A stretch of 64,000 nt of DNA, taken from assembly GCA_963704075.1 (NCBI GenBank), contig CAVPGV010000009.1, positions 62,001 through 126,000 of the forward strand, in the 5' to 3' direction. Numbering within the stretch: the stretch's first letter is position 1; every line of letters begins with the position of its first letter. The translations under genes were made by a program, and so were the position numbers. A model generated the notes under the pieces. The model saw only the letters and a list, made by a program, of their open reading frames with translations. It was not told the DNA's origin and ran no database searches. Positions 9,171 to 17,476 of the stretch are shown here, piece after piece. The stretch is from JADKAV01 sp963704075. Lineage in GTDB: Bacteria > Actinomycetota > Actinomycetes > S36-B12 > UBA10799.

Positions 9171-9887
9171 ATGAGACGGCTCGGACTGTTGGGCGGCATG
9201 TCGTGGGAGTCCTCGGTCGAATACGAGCGCCACATCAATCGGATCGTCCGTGACCGAATCGGTGGCGTGGCGTCTGCGGATCTGCTGATCCGATCCTTCA
9301 ACTTCGCTGACATCGAGGCCTACCAGCAGACCGGAGACTGGCGGGCGGCCGCCGAGGTTCTCGGCGCAGCCGCCGCAGACCTGGTCACGGCCGGGTCGGA
9401 GGCGATCGTGATCTGCACCAACACGATGCATCGCGTGGCCGACGAGGTCGAGGCCGCCGCCGGGGTACCGCTGATCCACATCGCCGATGCCACCGCCGAC
9501 GAGGTGCGGCGTGCGGGGATAGACGTCGTCGCACTCCTCGGAACCCGCTACACGATGGAGCAGGACTTCTACGTCGGCCGGCTGCGGGACCGCGGGCTGG
9601 AGGTGCTGATTCCCGACGAGCCGGACCGCACCGTGGTGCACGAGGTGATCTATGGCGAACTCGTGCGCGGGGTCACGTCCGCGGACTCGAAGCGCGCGTA
9701 CCTGCGGATCATCGACCGCCTGCGCGAAGACGGCGCGCAGGGTGTGATCGCCGGATGCACCGAGATCGAACTGCTAGTGGGACCTGATGATGTGGACATG
9801 CCGTACTTCCCGACCACGGCGATCCACGCCGCCGCCGCCGCGGAATTCGCCCTGGGTGCGATCGACAAGTCCGCCGAATCGCGATAG
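9171..9887 (+). CDS. Aspartate/glutamate racemase family protein
   Basis: 238 residues starting MRRLGLLGGMSWESS, the hallmark of the broad-specificity Asp/Glu racemase (YgeA) family. The paired catalytic cysteines are in VICTNTMH (residue about 84) and IAGCTEIELL (residue about 196), so both are present. It interconverts L- and D-amino acids without a cofactor. The next gene follows within 10 bases on the same strand. Confidence 0.9.
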   Translation: MRRLGLLGGMSWESSVEYERHINRIVRDRIGGVASADLLIRSFNFADIEAYQQTGDWRAAAEVLGAAAADLVTAGSEAIVICTNTMHRVADEVEAAAGVPLIHIADATADEVRRAGIDVVALLGTRYTMEQDFYVGRLRDRGLEVLIPDEPDRTVVHEVIYGELVRGVTSADSKRAYLRIIDRLREDGAQGVIAGCTEIELLVGPDDVDMPYFPTTAIHAAAAAEFALGAIDKSAESR

Positions 9888-9896
9888 TGGTTGTGT

Positions 9897-10322
9897 ATGG
9901 CAACCACACGTAGCGCACTGACGATCTGGAACGGCAGCCTCCTCGAGGGCAGCGGCCAGGTGACACTCGATTCCTCCGGGGTGGGCAGTTTCCCGGTGTC
10001 ATGGCCGGCCCGTTCGGAGGAACCGGGCGGGATGACCAGCCCTGAGGAGATGATCGCCGCGGCGCATTCCTCCTGTTTCTCGATGGCCCTTTCCAACGGC
10101 CTGGCCAAGGCGGGCACGGCCCCGGCGCAACTCGAGACCAAGGCGGAGGTGGACTTCCAGCCGGGTGTCGGCATCACCGAGATCCGCCTGCACGTCAAGG
10201 GCGACGTCCCCGGCCTCGACGCACAAGGATTCGAGGCCGCGGCCGAAGAGGCGAAGGAGAACTGCCCGGTGAGCCAGGCGCTCAAAGCCGTGCCGATCAG
10301 ACTGTCGGTGGAGATGGCCTAG
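9897..10322 (+). CDS. OsmC-family peroxiredoxin
   Basis: 141 residues. The two redox cysteines characteristic of OsmC/Ohr are present: AAAHSSCFSMALS and ENCPVSQALK. The N-terminus (TTRSALTIWNGSL) and the GMTSPEEMIAAAHSSCF region are typical of OsmC rather than Ohr. It should reduce organic hydroperoxides in the cytosol. ATG 9897 is preferred over the in-frame GTG at 9891 by family alignment. Confidence 0.9.
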   Translation: MATTRSALTIWNGSLLEGSGQVTLDSSGVGSFPVSWPARSEEPGGMTSPEEMIAAAHSSCFSMALSNGLAKAGTAPAQLETKAEVDFQPGVGITEIRLHVKGDVPGLDAQGFEAAAEEAKENCPVSQALKAVPIRLSVEMA

Positions 10323-10334
10323 CCGTTCGGCCCG

Positions 10335-10955
10335 CTACTGGGTCGCGTCGGGCCAGCCCATCGAAAGGGTCTGCGCGAGTTCGTTGCTGAAGTCGTGCAC
10401 CATCGACAACAGTTCGACCATCTGGGACGTCTGCAGCATGGCGATCTGATCGAGGGCGGTGACCGGAGTGATCGCCGCCAACTGCCAGCACGAAGCCAGC
10501 GGGTCGTCGGACAGCTTCACGTCCGCCGGCCACGATTCGACGAACTCGCTGTTCATCGCAAGCGCCCGGCGCAGTGCGGTTTCGGCGACGTCGCGCACCG
10601 GCTGCAGACCCGGATGCCACGTCAACTCCGGCAGCAGTTCGACCTCCGCGCGAGGGTACGGGTCCTCCGGCAACCACTCCACAACCCGGAACCGGGATGT
10701 GCCTCGGGCCATCAGGACCATCGAATCCTCCATGGCCTCCACTTCGACCACCTGCGCCACGGTGCCTACCGAGAAACGCTGGTCTCCCCCGCCCACCTCG
10801 TGCCCGCGTTCGATGAGGACGACCCCGAACTCCGGGTCAGGCTGCTCGAGCAGGTCGCCCAGCATCTTCAGGTAGCGCGGCTCGAACAGCCGCAGCGGCA
10901 ACGGCATGTGCGGGAACAGCACCGAACCCAGCGGGAACATCGGGATCACAGCCAC
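10335..10955 (-). CDS. LON substrate-binding domain protein
   Basis: 206 residues from GTG 10955 (VAVIPMFPLGSVLFPHMPLP). It matches the stand-alone LON N-terminal domain: LRLFEPRYLKMLGDLL, then FGVVLIERGHEVGGGD. No ATPase or protease domain follows, so this is not Lon protease itself; such proteins have no settled function. An upstream extension to 11030 is possible but unlike the family. Convergent with the OsmC gene, 12 bases away. Confidence 0.85.
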   Translation of the reverse strand: MAVIPMFPLGSVLFPHMPLPLRLFEPRYLKMLGDLLEQPDPEFGVVLIERGHEVGGGDQRFSVGTVAQVVEVEAMEDSMVLMARGTSRFRVVEWLPEDPYPRAEVELLPELTWHPGLQPVRDVAETALRRALAMNSEFVESWPADVKLSDDPLASCWQLAAITPVTALDQIAMLQTSQMVELLSMVHDFSNELAQTLSMGWPDATQ

Positions 10956-11060
10956 GTTCCCAGCGAAGCACCGCGGGCGCGATGGCGCAATCGGGCCCCG
11001 AGGCGTTGCCGATGGGCCGAGGAGTGCCACTGAGATTGGGCAGGCCTCAACCGCAGCAGA

Positions 11061-11107
11061 CGTGAGAGCTGTGTACAGGCGTTGGAGATCGGTACAGGCG
11101 TTGGAGA
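11061..11107. repeat. Dispersed intergenic repeat, copy A
   Basis: The core GTACAGGCGTTGGAGA occurs twice in tandem (11073-11088 and 11092-11107). The 31 bases at 11061-11091 match 62176-62206 with two differences. A partial inverted match, GTACCCAACTCC, follows at 11153-11164. This marks a repeated intergenic element of unknown nature. Confidence 0.6.
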
Positions 11108-11219
11108 CGCGCGGGCGGGTTGTGTCTCACCGCTGTGCGGAAGTCCACCGGCCGTACCCAACTCCAGCGGGTGTTGCGGCCGGGACGCCTACTCGCGGCT
11201 CGGATCCCGCCAGTCGGTC

Positions 11220-11385
11220 CTACAGCGGTACCCCCAGCAACGACTCAGTGGGAGATGCGTCGGCGAAGGCGAAATCCTGCAGGTACTCGCGCACCAGTGC
11301 GTTCACCGACGTGCCGGTTCCAGTGCGTCAATCCACACCCTCCTGAACAGGTCGCCATCGGTCGCGATCGTCACGTTGGCCGCAT
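11220..11385 (-). pseudogene. Remnant of a VapB-like ribbon-helix-helix antitoxin gene
   Basis: Joining frames gives AANVTIATDGDLFRRVWIDALEPA followed by TSVNALVREYLQDFAFAD. The first strand resembles the RHH beta-strand with a helix after it. The second part is the TSVNALVREYL signature of VapB/RHH antitoxins. The ATG at 11385 is one base out of frame, a second break lies near 11300, and the stop is at 11220. No PIN toxin is visible on either side, so this is an orphan and probably decayed antitoxin, unless the breaks are sequence errors. The gene is too short and broken for ordinary ORF calling. Confidence 0.55.
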
Positions 11386-11423
11386 GGCCGGTGCCGCACT
11401 GACTCCCCCGCAGCACGGATTCA

Positions 11424-12947
11424 TCACCAGGTGTCGACGGTCCGCCCACTGCCCGCGATGTCCCCCACAGTGCCGAGGGTCGTCGCGATGAGGCCGCGCG
11501 TTTCCGCTGGATCGATCACGTCATCGATCTCGAAGACCCGAGCCGCGTTGAAAGCGGTGACATGCTCCCGGTACGCGGCCGTCAACTCCTGCGTCCTCAC
11601 TCTGCGCTGCTCCTCGTCGGCGATCGCCTCCAGTTCCTTGACCATCGCGAGCCGGACAGCGCCCTCCAGCCCCATCGGTCCCATGTGCGCGGATGGCCAG
11701 GCCACCGTCATGAGCGGCTCGCGCGTGCTACCTCCGAGCATCGCCTGCGCTCCGAGTCCATATCCGCGGCGCAGCACCACTCCGATCAGCGGGACGGACA
11801 GGCGCGCGGTTGCCACCAGCAACCGCGATGCGTGCCTGATGATCCCGGTCTTCTCCGCATCCGGTCCGGCCATGATGCCCGGCGTGTCCACCAGCGACAC
11901 CAGCGGAATCCCGAACGCATCACAGAGCTGGACGAATCGTGCGGCCTTGTCCGAGGCGTCCGCGGTGAGCGCGCCCGCCATGTGCAGCGTTTGGTTCGCG
12001 AGGAATCCCACCGGACGACCTTCGACACGGCCGAAGGCAGTCACCAACTCAGGTGCGAACCCCTGCCTCAGGAACACCACCGAATCGACGTCGGCCACCG
12101 TGGCGATGATGGGGCGCACGTCGTAGGCCTGCTTCTCGCGTTCGGGCAGCGCCCTGCGAAGAGTTGCCTGGTCGGCGGCCGGGCCAGGCTTCGGCGCACC
12201 GCACAACAACCCGGTCAACTGCTTCGCGGCCCGCACGGCGGCGGCCTCGTCCTCCACAACCACATCGACAACACCTGTCGACGCCATCACGTCGATCGGC
12301 CCGATCTCCTCCGCCGCGTGATCTCCCAGCCCGGCGCCCGCGATCATGGCTGGACCCGCCACCCCCATCGTCGAGTCGCGCGTGGCGACGATCAGATCCG
12401 ATGAGCCCGCCAGGACAGCGTTGCCCGCGAAGCAGCGTCCAGCGACAACCGCGATCCGCGGCGCGACGCCGGACAGCCCGGCCCAGAGTGCGAACGTGCG
12501 CACGTCCAGCGCCGACACCACGGGGTAGTCGGTGTCGCTGGGGCGCCCTCCCCCACCTTCGGCGAAGAAGACCGTGGGCACCTTGAGTTTCTCGATGATG
12601 CCCAGCAGCCGGTCGGCTTTGTGGTGACCCCGTATGCCTTGCGTGCCGGCCATCACCAGGTAGTCGTAGGAGAGCACCGCACACGGCTGACCGTCGATAC
12701 GGCCCAGCCCACCGATCAATCCGTCGGCGGGCGATCTCCGCATCAACTCCTCGAGGTCGTGGCGCTTCTCCTGGGCCGCGGTCGCCAACCGGCCGTATTC
12801 GACGAATGAATCCTCATCCAGCAGATCGGCGATGTTCTCGCGGGCTGTTCGGCCACCCTGGGCATGGCGTTTCGCGACCTTGTCCGGCCGGGCAGCGTCC
12901 TCGCCGGCCAACCGTCGGCGCTGTAGTTCTTCGCGTGGATCCGTCAC
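11424..12947 (-). CDS. Acyl-CoA carboxylase carboxyltransferase (beta) subunit
   Basis: 507 residues, intact. Two crotonase-like carboxyltransferase halves are visible: the N-terminal half with GRTARENIADLLDEDSF and VFFAEGGGGRPSD, and the C-terminal half with GFLANQTLHMAGALTADASD, DTPGIMAGPDAE and RRGYGLGAQAMLGG. These are biotin-carboxyl transfer and acyl-CoA binding elements as in AccD/PccB/MccB. No biotin carboxylase or carrier subunit lies next to it. The substrate (acetyl-, propionyl- or another acyl-CoA) cannot be settled from the sequence. The ATG at 12947 is the natural start (MTDPREELQRRR). Confidence 0.9.
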   Translation of the reverse strand: MTDPREELQRRRLAGEDAARPDKVAKRHAQGGRTARENIADLLDEDSFVEYGRLATAAQEKRHDLEELMRRSPADGLIGGLGRIDGQPCAVLSYDYLVMAGTQGIRGHHKADRLLGIIEKLKVPTVFFAEGGGGRPSDTDYPVVSALDVRTFALWAGLSGVAPRIAVVAGRCFAGNAVLAGSSDLIVATRDSTMGVAGPAMIAGAGLGDHAAEEIGPIDVMASTGVVDVVVEDEAAAVRAAKQLTGLLCGAPKPGPAADQATLRRALPEREKQAYDVRPIIATVADVDSVVFLRQGFAPELVTAFGRVEGRPVGFLANQTLHMAGALTADASDKAARFVQLCDAFGIPLVSLVDTPGIMAGPDAEKTGIIRHASRLLVATARLSVPLIGVVLRRGYGLGAQAMLGGSTREPLMTVAWPSAHMGPMGLEGAVRLAMVKELEAIADEEQRRVRTQELTAAYREHVTAFNAARVFEIDDVIDPAETRGLIATTLGTVGDIAGSGRTVDTW

Positions 12948-13141
12948 CCCTCGAAACTATCGAGGTGCGGGCAGAGGATCGGCCACATCCAACAAGAACT
13001 CGAATCGACCGATCGGCTTCGCCCACAACCGATGTCGTTCCACCTGTCCCGGACTCTCATCATCTGGATCGCGGCGCCGCCCGGACAAACCTCTCCGTCG
13101 CTCGCAAAGAAGCCTCCCGCGACGGCTTGGCCGTCGCCACA
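12948..13141. other. Intergenic stretch with no convincing gene
   Basis: This 194-base stretch upstream of the carboxylase has one short open frame on the minus strand (12957-13145, ending GRFEFLLDVADPLPAPR). The end of that frame looks protein-like, but there is no ribosome-binding site and no family I recognise. I see no promoter that I can defend. Confidence 0.4.
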
Positions 13142-13329
13142 TCATGGGGGTCCGCGGGTGTGGGTGATGACGGGGATGGTGTGGGTGTTCATGGCGATGG
13201 TGTAGCGGCCGCCGCGCAGGTCAGCAGGTCGAAGCTGCCGCCCCCAGCGGGGGTGCCGTCGACCGGGGTGGCCCGGTCACCGTCGGGCAGATGTTCCAGG
13301 TCGGCCAGGATGCTGACCGCGGACCGCAT
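13142..13329 (-). pseudogene. Short unrecognised gene or gene remnant
   Basis: From ATG 13329 the frame reads MRSAVSILADLEHLPDGDRA and further to FDLL. After a break near 13205 it continues as RGGRYTIAMNTHTIPVITHT and ends RGPP at 13142. Joined, this is about 62 residues with a coherent-looking C-terminus. I do not recognise the family. It lies directly after the AAA ATPase gene on the same strand and could be its partner or a decayed fragment. Confidence 0.3.
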
Positions 13330-13347
13330 CACACCGGGATCAGCCCG

Positions 13348-14531
13348 TCAGCCCACCACCTGCCGCTTCACGAACTCCGCCATTCCGGGGACAGTGAAGT
13401 CCACCTCGCCGCGGTCGGGCGCGTACACCAGACCTTTGCTGATCAGATGGTTACGCGTCGGAGACAGTTGCGCGGGTCGGTCTTTCCCCAGCGCCGCGAC
13501 CAGGTCCGACATCAGTACCGGCCCCTCGCCCCGATCTGCCATGGCCTGCATGAACCGCTGCTCACCGCGGGTGGTGCGCTGCCAGCGAGCGGCATACAGC
13601 CCGGCATCGATGTCGCTGCGCGCGTGCGGGGTCGCCTCGGCCACGGCGTCCCGCGTGATCTGGGTGCCTTCAGCGACATTCCACGCGTGCTGGCCCAGTA
13701 CCTGCGCGAAGTACGGGTAGCCCCGACAGAATTCCACGCCCGCGTCCAGTGCGTCAAGATCCCACCGCACCCCCCTGTGCCGCTGTCGGACCGTTGGAGC
13801 GCTGAGCGGATCGCATCATCGCTGAGAGGGCCGATCTGCCAGTACTCGAACAGCCGCTCCGCGTACGAGGTCGCATCAGACAGAATGCGTCGTAGCGAGG
13901 GAAGCCCGGCGCCCACGAACAGGAACGGCGACGGCTCCCTGCCCTGACCCATCCGATGCGTCGTGGTGTTAAGACTTGACAATGCGGGACCGTCGACCTC
14001 CTGCAATTCGTCGATCGCAAGCAACAGGCCCACTCCGTGATGACCCGCGAGCGCAGCCAGCTCGCCGAGCATCTCGGGCAGGTCACGATCCGGGTCCCCG
14101 CTGTCGGCATAGCCGCGTGCCGGCTCGATATCGACCTCGAAGGAGTAGGCACCAGTGCTCGGATCCGCCTTGAGACTGAACGCTTTGAAAACGCGCCGGA
14201 CCCAGGTCAGGGTCTCCCCGGACCACGTCCGACCAGCACTGCGCAGCTCCCGGAAGATCTGACCCGCGAGCACGGGCATCAGCGACTGCCCCGTTTGCGC
14301 CTCCACTTCGACGACAAGCCACTTGCGACGCCGGGCATGCTCCACGAACTCCTGGAGCAGGACGGTCTTGCCAACCCCGCGCAGCCCATAAAGGACCTTG
14401 CTACGGGCAGCCAGACGCAACCCCGAGCGTTCGAGCGCGATGTCGAATCCTTCGATGAACTCCCCTCGCCCCACGAGCTCGTACGGCCGCACCCCCGCGC
14501 CCGGAGTGTACGGGTTGCCGATCGGATCCAT
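13348..14531 (-). CDS. AAA-family ATP-binding protein (frameshifted)
   Basis: About 394 residues starting MDPIGNPYTPGAGVRPYELV, with Walker A GLRGVGKT near residue 50 and Walker B LLLAIDELQEVD near 165. It resembles the actinobacterial ATPases related to archaeal/AAA_16 NTPases that carry a C-terminal winged-helix. One frame runs to about 13765; the C-terminal part continues in another frame with RWDLDALDAGVEFCRGYPYF and ends VKRQVVG at 13348. A run of six C's sits at the break. The role is unknown; such ATPases are often linked to DNA or to toxin-like modules. Confidence 0.72.
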
Positions 14532-14566
14532 GGCGCCAAGGTATGTCACCGGTACGACATCGCAGT

Positions 14567-14887
14567 TCAGCCTGCAGCGCTGAGATGCTCCAGGCGACCA
14601 TCCCCGTACGTGGTGGCGACCTCCGCAACCACGATCTGGTATCCGTCGTACCAACGCGTGTACCCACTCTCCGCATGTAGGTGGCTCGCGTCGCGGGAGA
14701 AGTCCTTCAGATGGTCCAGGTCGGCCCAGAAGTCGACGGCGTCGGTCAACGTGCCGTCTGGCGAAAGCCACGTCTCCGACCCCGGAAACCCAGGCGTCGA
14801 CGAGGCGGCGTCTTGGATCTCGGAGTCGAGCCGATGGAATTCGTCGTCGTCCTCGCCGCGTGTGACGATGAATGAGATCGAGAACAC
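14567..14887 (-). CDS. Small dimeric alpha-beta-barrel (ABM-like) protein
   Basis: 106 residues beginning MFSISFIVTRGEDDDEFHRL, with a ferredoxin-like pattern of alternating strands and helices, and VDFWADLDHLKDFSRDASH in the middle. It resembles antibiotic-biosynthesis-monooxygenase/heme-degrading-type dimeric barrels, but I see no definitive catalytic residue. GAGGTGGG precedes the GTG start. It is divergent from the XRE-cupin regulator and shares its palindromic promoter region. Confidence 0.5.
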   Translation of the reverse strand: MFSISFIVTRGEDDDEFHRLDSEIQDAASSTPGFPGSETWLSPDGTLTDAVDFWADLDHLKDFSRDASHLHAESGYTRWYDGYQIVVAEVATTYGDGRLEHLSAAG

Positions 14888-14911
14888 CGTGACCCACCTC
14901 AGCTAAGGTTC

Positions 14912-14935
14912 TACAGTGCATTATAATGCACTGTA
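14912..14935. promoter_or_regulatory. 24-bp perfect palindrome with embedded -10 elements (divergent operator/promoter)
   Basis: TACAGTGCATTA and TAATGCACTGTA join without a spacer. The centre contains TATAAT on both strands (14922-14927 on plus, 14920-14925 on minus). On the plus strand the expected transcription start 7-8 bases later coincides with the ATG at 14935, implying a leaderless message. On the minus strand a leader of about 25 bases carrying GAGGTGGG fits. A regulator bound here would block both promoters; the XRE-cupin protein is the obvious candidate. Confidence 0.75.
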
Positions 14936-15537
14936 TGCGCAATGAAAGGGGGGCCGGTGTGGATGCCCTCGCCGCCACCATCGGGGCACGGGTGCGATCA
15001 CAGCGGCAGTCGCGCGACTGGACACTCGATGAACTGGCGCATCGTTCGGGAGTAAGCCGGCGCATGCTCGTCAACGTCGAACAGGGAAAGACGAATCCCA
15101 GTATCGCGACACTTCTACGATTGAGCGACAGCCTCGGGATCGGGCTGCCGGCCCTGGTCGACGCCGACACCGGCAAGGCGATGCTCGTGCGACGGTCGAC
15201 CGACATTACGGCGATGTGGACCAGCCCGAACGGCGGCCGGGCCGTCATGGTGGCCGGCACGCAGGCACCCGATGTCGTTGAGCTCTGGGACTGGACGCTC
15301 GGTCCTGGGGATATCCACGCCAGTGAGGCCCATGTCTACGGGACACGGGAACTGATCGCCGTTCTCCAGGGCTCTTTGCGCCTGCGAGTCGGCGATCGCG
15401 AGGAAACCCTCAAGACCGGCGACTCGGCCACTTTCGACGCCCACAGCGACCATGCGTATGTCAACCCCAGCAAACAGAGAAGGACCCGGTTCGCCCTCAC
15501 GGTGTTCGAACCCGGCGTCGGAAAGGAGCGCTCATGA
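14935..15537 (+). CDS. XRE-family regulator with C-terminal cupin domain
   Basis: 200 residues. The helix-turn-helix lies at residues about 15-65 (LDELAHRSGVSRRMLVNVEQ then GKTNPSIATLLRLSD) and a cupin at about 115-185 (LGPGDIHASEAHVYGTRELI and GDSATFDAHSDHAYVN). This is the common one-component HTH-cupin regulator of small-molecule metabolism. The start at 14935 is supported by the -10 hexamer ending 7 bases before it, which suggests leaderless translation; an upstream ATG at 14926 would lie inside the promoter. It overlaps the next gene by ATGA. Confidence 0.88.
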   Translation: MRNERGAGVDALAATIGARVRSQRQSRDWTLDELAHRSGVSRRMLVNVEQGKTNPSIATLLRLSDSLGIGLPALVDADTGKAMLVRRSTDITAMWTSPNGGRAVMVAGTQAPDVVELWDWTLGPGDIHASEAHVYGTRELIAVLQGSLRLRVGDREETLKTGDSATFDAHSDHAYVNPSKQRRTRFALTVFEPGVGKERS

Positions 15538-16232
15538 CGACACTGCAGCAGGCGACCATCGACCCGGAGGTCCTGGCACGCCACAGCGACTACCAGGTCC
15601 TGCTGATGACAGCGGAGAATCTGGCCGGCGGCCCGAGTGACGAAGCGAGCAACGCCGCCCTCGAGGCCGCCGAGGCACATGCCCGTTCCCTGCTGTCCTC
15701 GAACCCCCTGGACCAGATCCCGCAGATCACCCGCTGGCGCGAGGCCTACCGATCCTTCGGCGTGAAGCCTCGACAAGCGCGCAGCAGCGTCGAGTCACTG
15801 CTGCGCAGAGCGTCCGACGGGCTGCCGCGCATCGACCGACTGACCGACGTCTACAACGCCGTGTCCGTGCTGCACCTCATGCCCGTCGGCGGGGAGGATC
15901 TGGACGCATATGTCGGCCCCCCACGGCTGATCGTCGCCAAGGGAGATGAACCGTTCGACACCGTCGCCAACGGCGAGCCAGTCAACGACCCTCCCGCGCC
16001 GGAGGAGATCGTCTGGCGCGACGACCTGGGAGTCACTTGCCGGCGGTGGAACTGGCGGCAGTGCACACGCACCCGCCTGACCCCCTCGACCACGAACGGC
16101 CTGTTCATCTTCGACGGCCTCGCGCCCAGCGGCCAGACGCAACTGCGAGAAGCCGCCGAGGATCTTGCAGGTCGTCTCGGCGAGGCCACTTTCACGAGTC
16201 GAATCCTGACTCTCGACATGGACAGGCCGTGA
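15534..16232 (+). CDS. B3/B4 tRNA-binding domain protein
   Basis: 232 residues matching stand-alone B3/B4 domains from the phenylalanyl-tRNA synthetase beta chain. Typical parts are ITRWREAYRSFGVKPRQARS, LPRIDRLTDVYNAVSVLHLM, VGGEDLDAYVG and the C-terminal TTNGLFIFDGLAP. Such proteins are thought to edit misacylated tRNA or bind related ligands, and often sit beside HTH-cupin regulators as here. Its ATG overlaps the regulator stop codon. Confidence 0.85.
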   Translation: MTTLQQATIDPEVLARHSDYQVLLMTAENLAGGPSDEASNAALEAAEAHARSLLSSNPLDQIPQITRWREAYRSFGVKPRQARSSVESLLRRASDGLPRIDRLTDVYNAVSVLHLMPVGGEDLDAYVGPPRLIVAKGDEPFDTVANGEPVNDPPAPEEIVWRDDLGVTCRRWNWRQCTRTRLTPSTTNGLFIFDGLAPSGQTQLREAAEDLAGRLGEATFTSRILTLDMDRP

Positions 16233-16242
16233 TGATTGGCTG

Positions 16243-16830
16243 GTGGGCGTGGCGACGGTAGCGATCTTCCCCTCAGTGCTTGGCGTGCGACAAGGAACTC
16301 GTGACGCCGCCGACGAGTTCCGCAACGCGGGACACGAAGTGCACATCATCGACATATTCGAGGGCCGGACCTTCGACGACTATCCGCCCGCCATGGCCTT
16401 CGCGTGGGAGGAACTCGGACAGGCGGACATGCTGCGTCGGGCCCTCGCCGGAGTCTCCGGACTGTTGGACGGGTTCGTGGCAACGGGCTTCTCACTGGGC
16501 TGCATGCTCGCCGCCCACGTCGTCACCCAACGCCCGGTCACCGGCGTCGTCATGATCGCAGGCGCCATTCCCGTCTCGGCGATGGGTGAGCAGTGGCCGG
16601 TCGGCGTGCCCGCCCAGACGCACTCGATGCTCGGCGACCCCTGGCGGGAGCAGGCCGAGATCGACCAAACGGTGCGGGACATCGAAGCGGCACGATCGCA
16701 CATCGACGTCTTCGACTACCCGGGATCAGGCCACCTGTTCAGCGACCCGACGCTGCCCGATGAGTATGACGCCGAAGCGACCCGAGTCCTGTGGGGCCGC
16801 GTGCTGCCATTCGTCGCGTCGTTGGCCTGA
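16243..16830 (+). CDS. Dienelactone hydrolase-family protein
   Basis: 195 residues of alpha/beta-hydrolase fold. The nucleophile elbow is GFSLGC, the acid is probably in the PVGVPAQTHSMLGDPW region, and the histidine is in DYPGSGHLFSD. Classic dienelactone hydrolases use cysteine (GxCxG); here serine occupies that place with cysteine two residues on. It is the third gene of the XRE–B3/B4 operon, 10 bases after the previous stop. The GTG start gives MGVATVAIFPSVLGV. The substrate is unknown. Confidence 0.8.
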   Translation: MGVATVAIFPSVLGVRQGTRDAADEFRNAGHEVHIIDIFEGRTFDDYPPAMAFAWEELGQADMLRRALAGVSGLLDGFVATGFSLGCMLAAHVVTQRPVTGVVMIAGAIPVSAMGEQWPVGVPAQTHSMLGDPWREQAEIDQTVRDIEAARSHIDVFDYPGSGHLFSDPTLPDEYDAEATRVLWGRVLPFVASLA

Positions 16831-16831
16831 T

Positions 16832-16874
16832 CGCCGTTCAGCGACGGCGTCCCAGTCCGCCGTGTTTGTGGGAC
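16832..16874. terminator. Two adjacent hairpins between convergent genes
   Basis: CGCCGT/ACGGCG (16832-16837 and 16844-16849) and GTCCCA/TGGGAC (16849-16854 and 16869-16874) can form two stems in the 50-base convergent gap. There is no T run, as is common for actinobacterial terminators. Confidence 0.4.
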
Positions 16875-16880
16875 GGGACC

Positions 16881-17261
16881 TCAGGAGGGCTGCACCTTGA
16901 TCTTCAGCCACTTGGATTCCAGCGCACCCAGGTTCTGCACGACGATCACCCTGATCTTCTGCTTGCCCGTGGCCCGCAGGACGACACGCATGCTGCAGTT
17001 TCCCTTGGCGGAGACGGGACGCTGCGCGTTGATCGTCGCGGCCTTCTGATCGAGCATCGCGTCGGCGCCTCGCCAATTGACACTGCGCTTCATCTGGCAC
17101 TTGATCCGGAACATCTGCCCTGCCGTCACCGTCTTCGGCGCTGAGACCTGCTTGAAGTCCGGGTCACTGGCCGCTTGGGCCGCCCCCGCTCCCATGACGA
17201 TTGTTCCTGCTGCCATCGCTACGGTTGCTCCGAATACCGCGGTCTTGCGTGTTCGGTCCAT
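16881..17261 (-). CDS. Small secreted protein, unrecognised
   Basis: 126 residues with a clear signal peptide (MDRTRKTAVFGATVAMAAGT, cleavage after AGAAQA). The mature part contains FKQVSAPKTVTAGQMFRIKC and two further cysteines, and ends LGALESKWLKIKVQPS. It looks like an immunoglobulin-like or beta-sandwich extracellular domain, but I recognise no family. ATG 17261 is chosen because GGGAGAGG lies upstream and the signal peptide starts there. Confidence 0.7.
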   Translation of the reverse strand: MDRTRKTAVFGATVAMAAGTIVMGAGAAQAASDPDFKQVSAPKTVTAGQMFRIKCQMKRSVNWRGADAMLDQKAATINAQRPVSAKGNCSMRVVLRATGKQKIRVIVVQNLGALESKWLKIKVQPS

Positions 17262-17476
17262 GACGCGTCCTCTCCCTTGTGCACCATGCACACGACGAGT
17301 ATGCGCAGCGGGCACGGTCGATGCGTGCTCGTCGGCACAGCCAACATCAGCGCCTCGTAGGCCGGATACGCACAGTCACGGGACGTGTCGGTGGCTTAAC
17401 GTTTTCGAGATCCAATTCTTGGAGAAGGCGGCACTATACTTCAGGCAATAGAAGAGATGTGAACCCGGGAGGAACA

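Noticed and set aside
7101..9887. A 928-codon open frame on the plus strand across the exporter, MarR and GNAT genes
   Set aside because: Only its last part (from 9171, the racemase) is real; the rest is His/Gln/Arg-rich antisense of conserved minus-strand genes.
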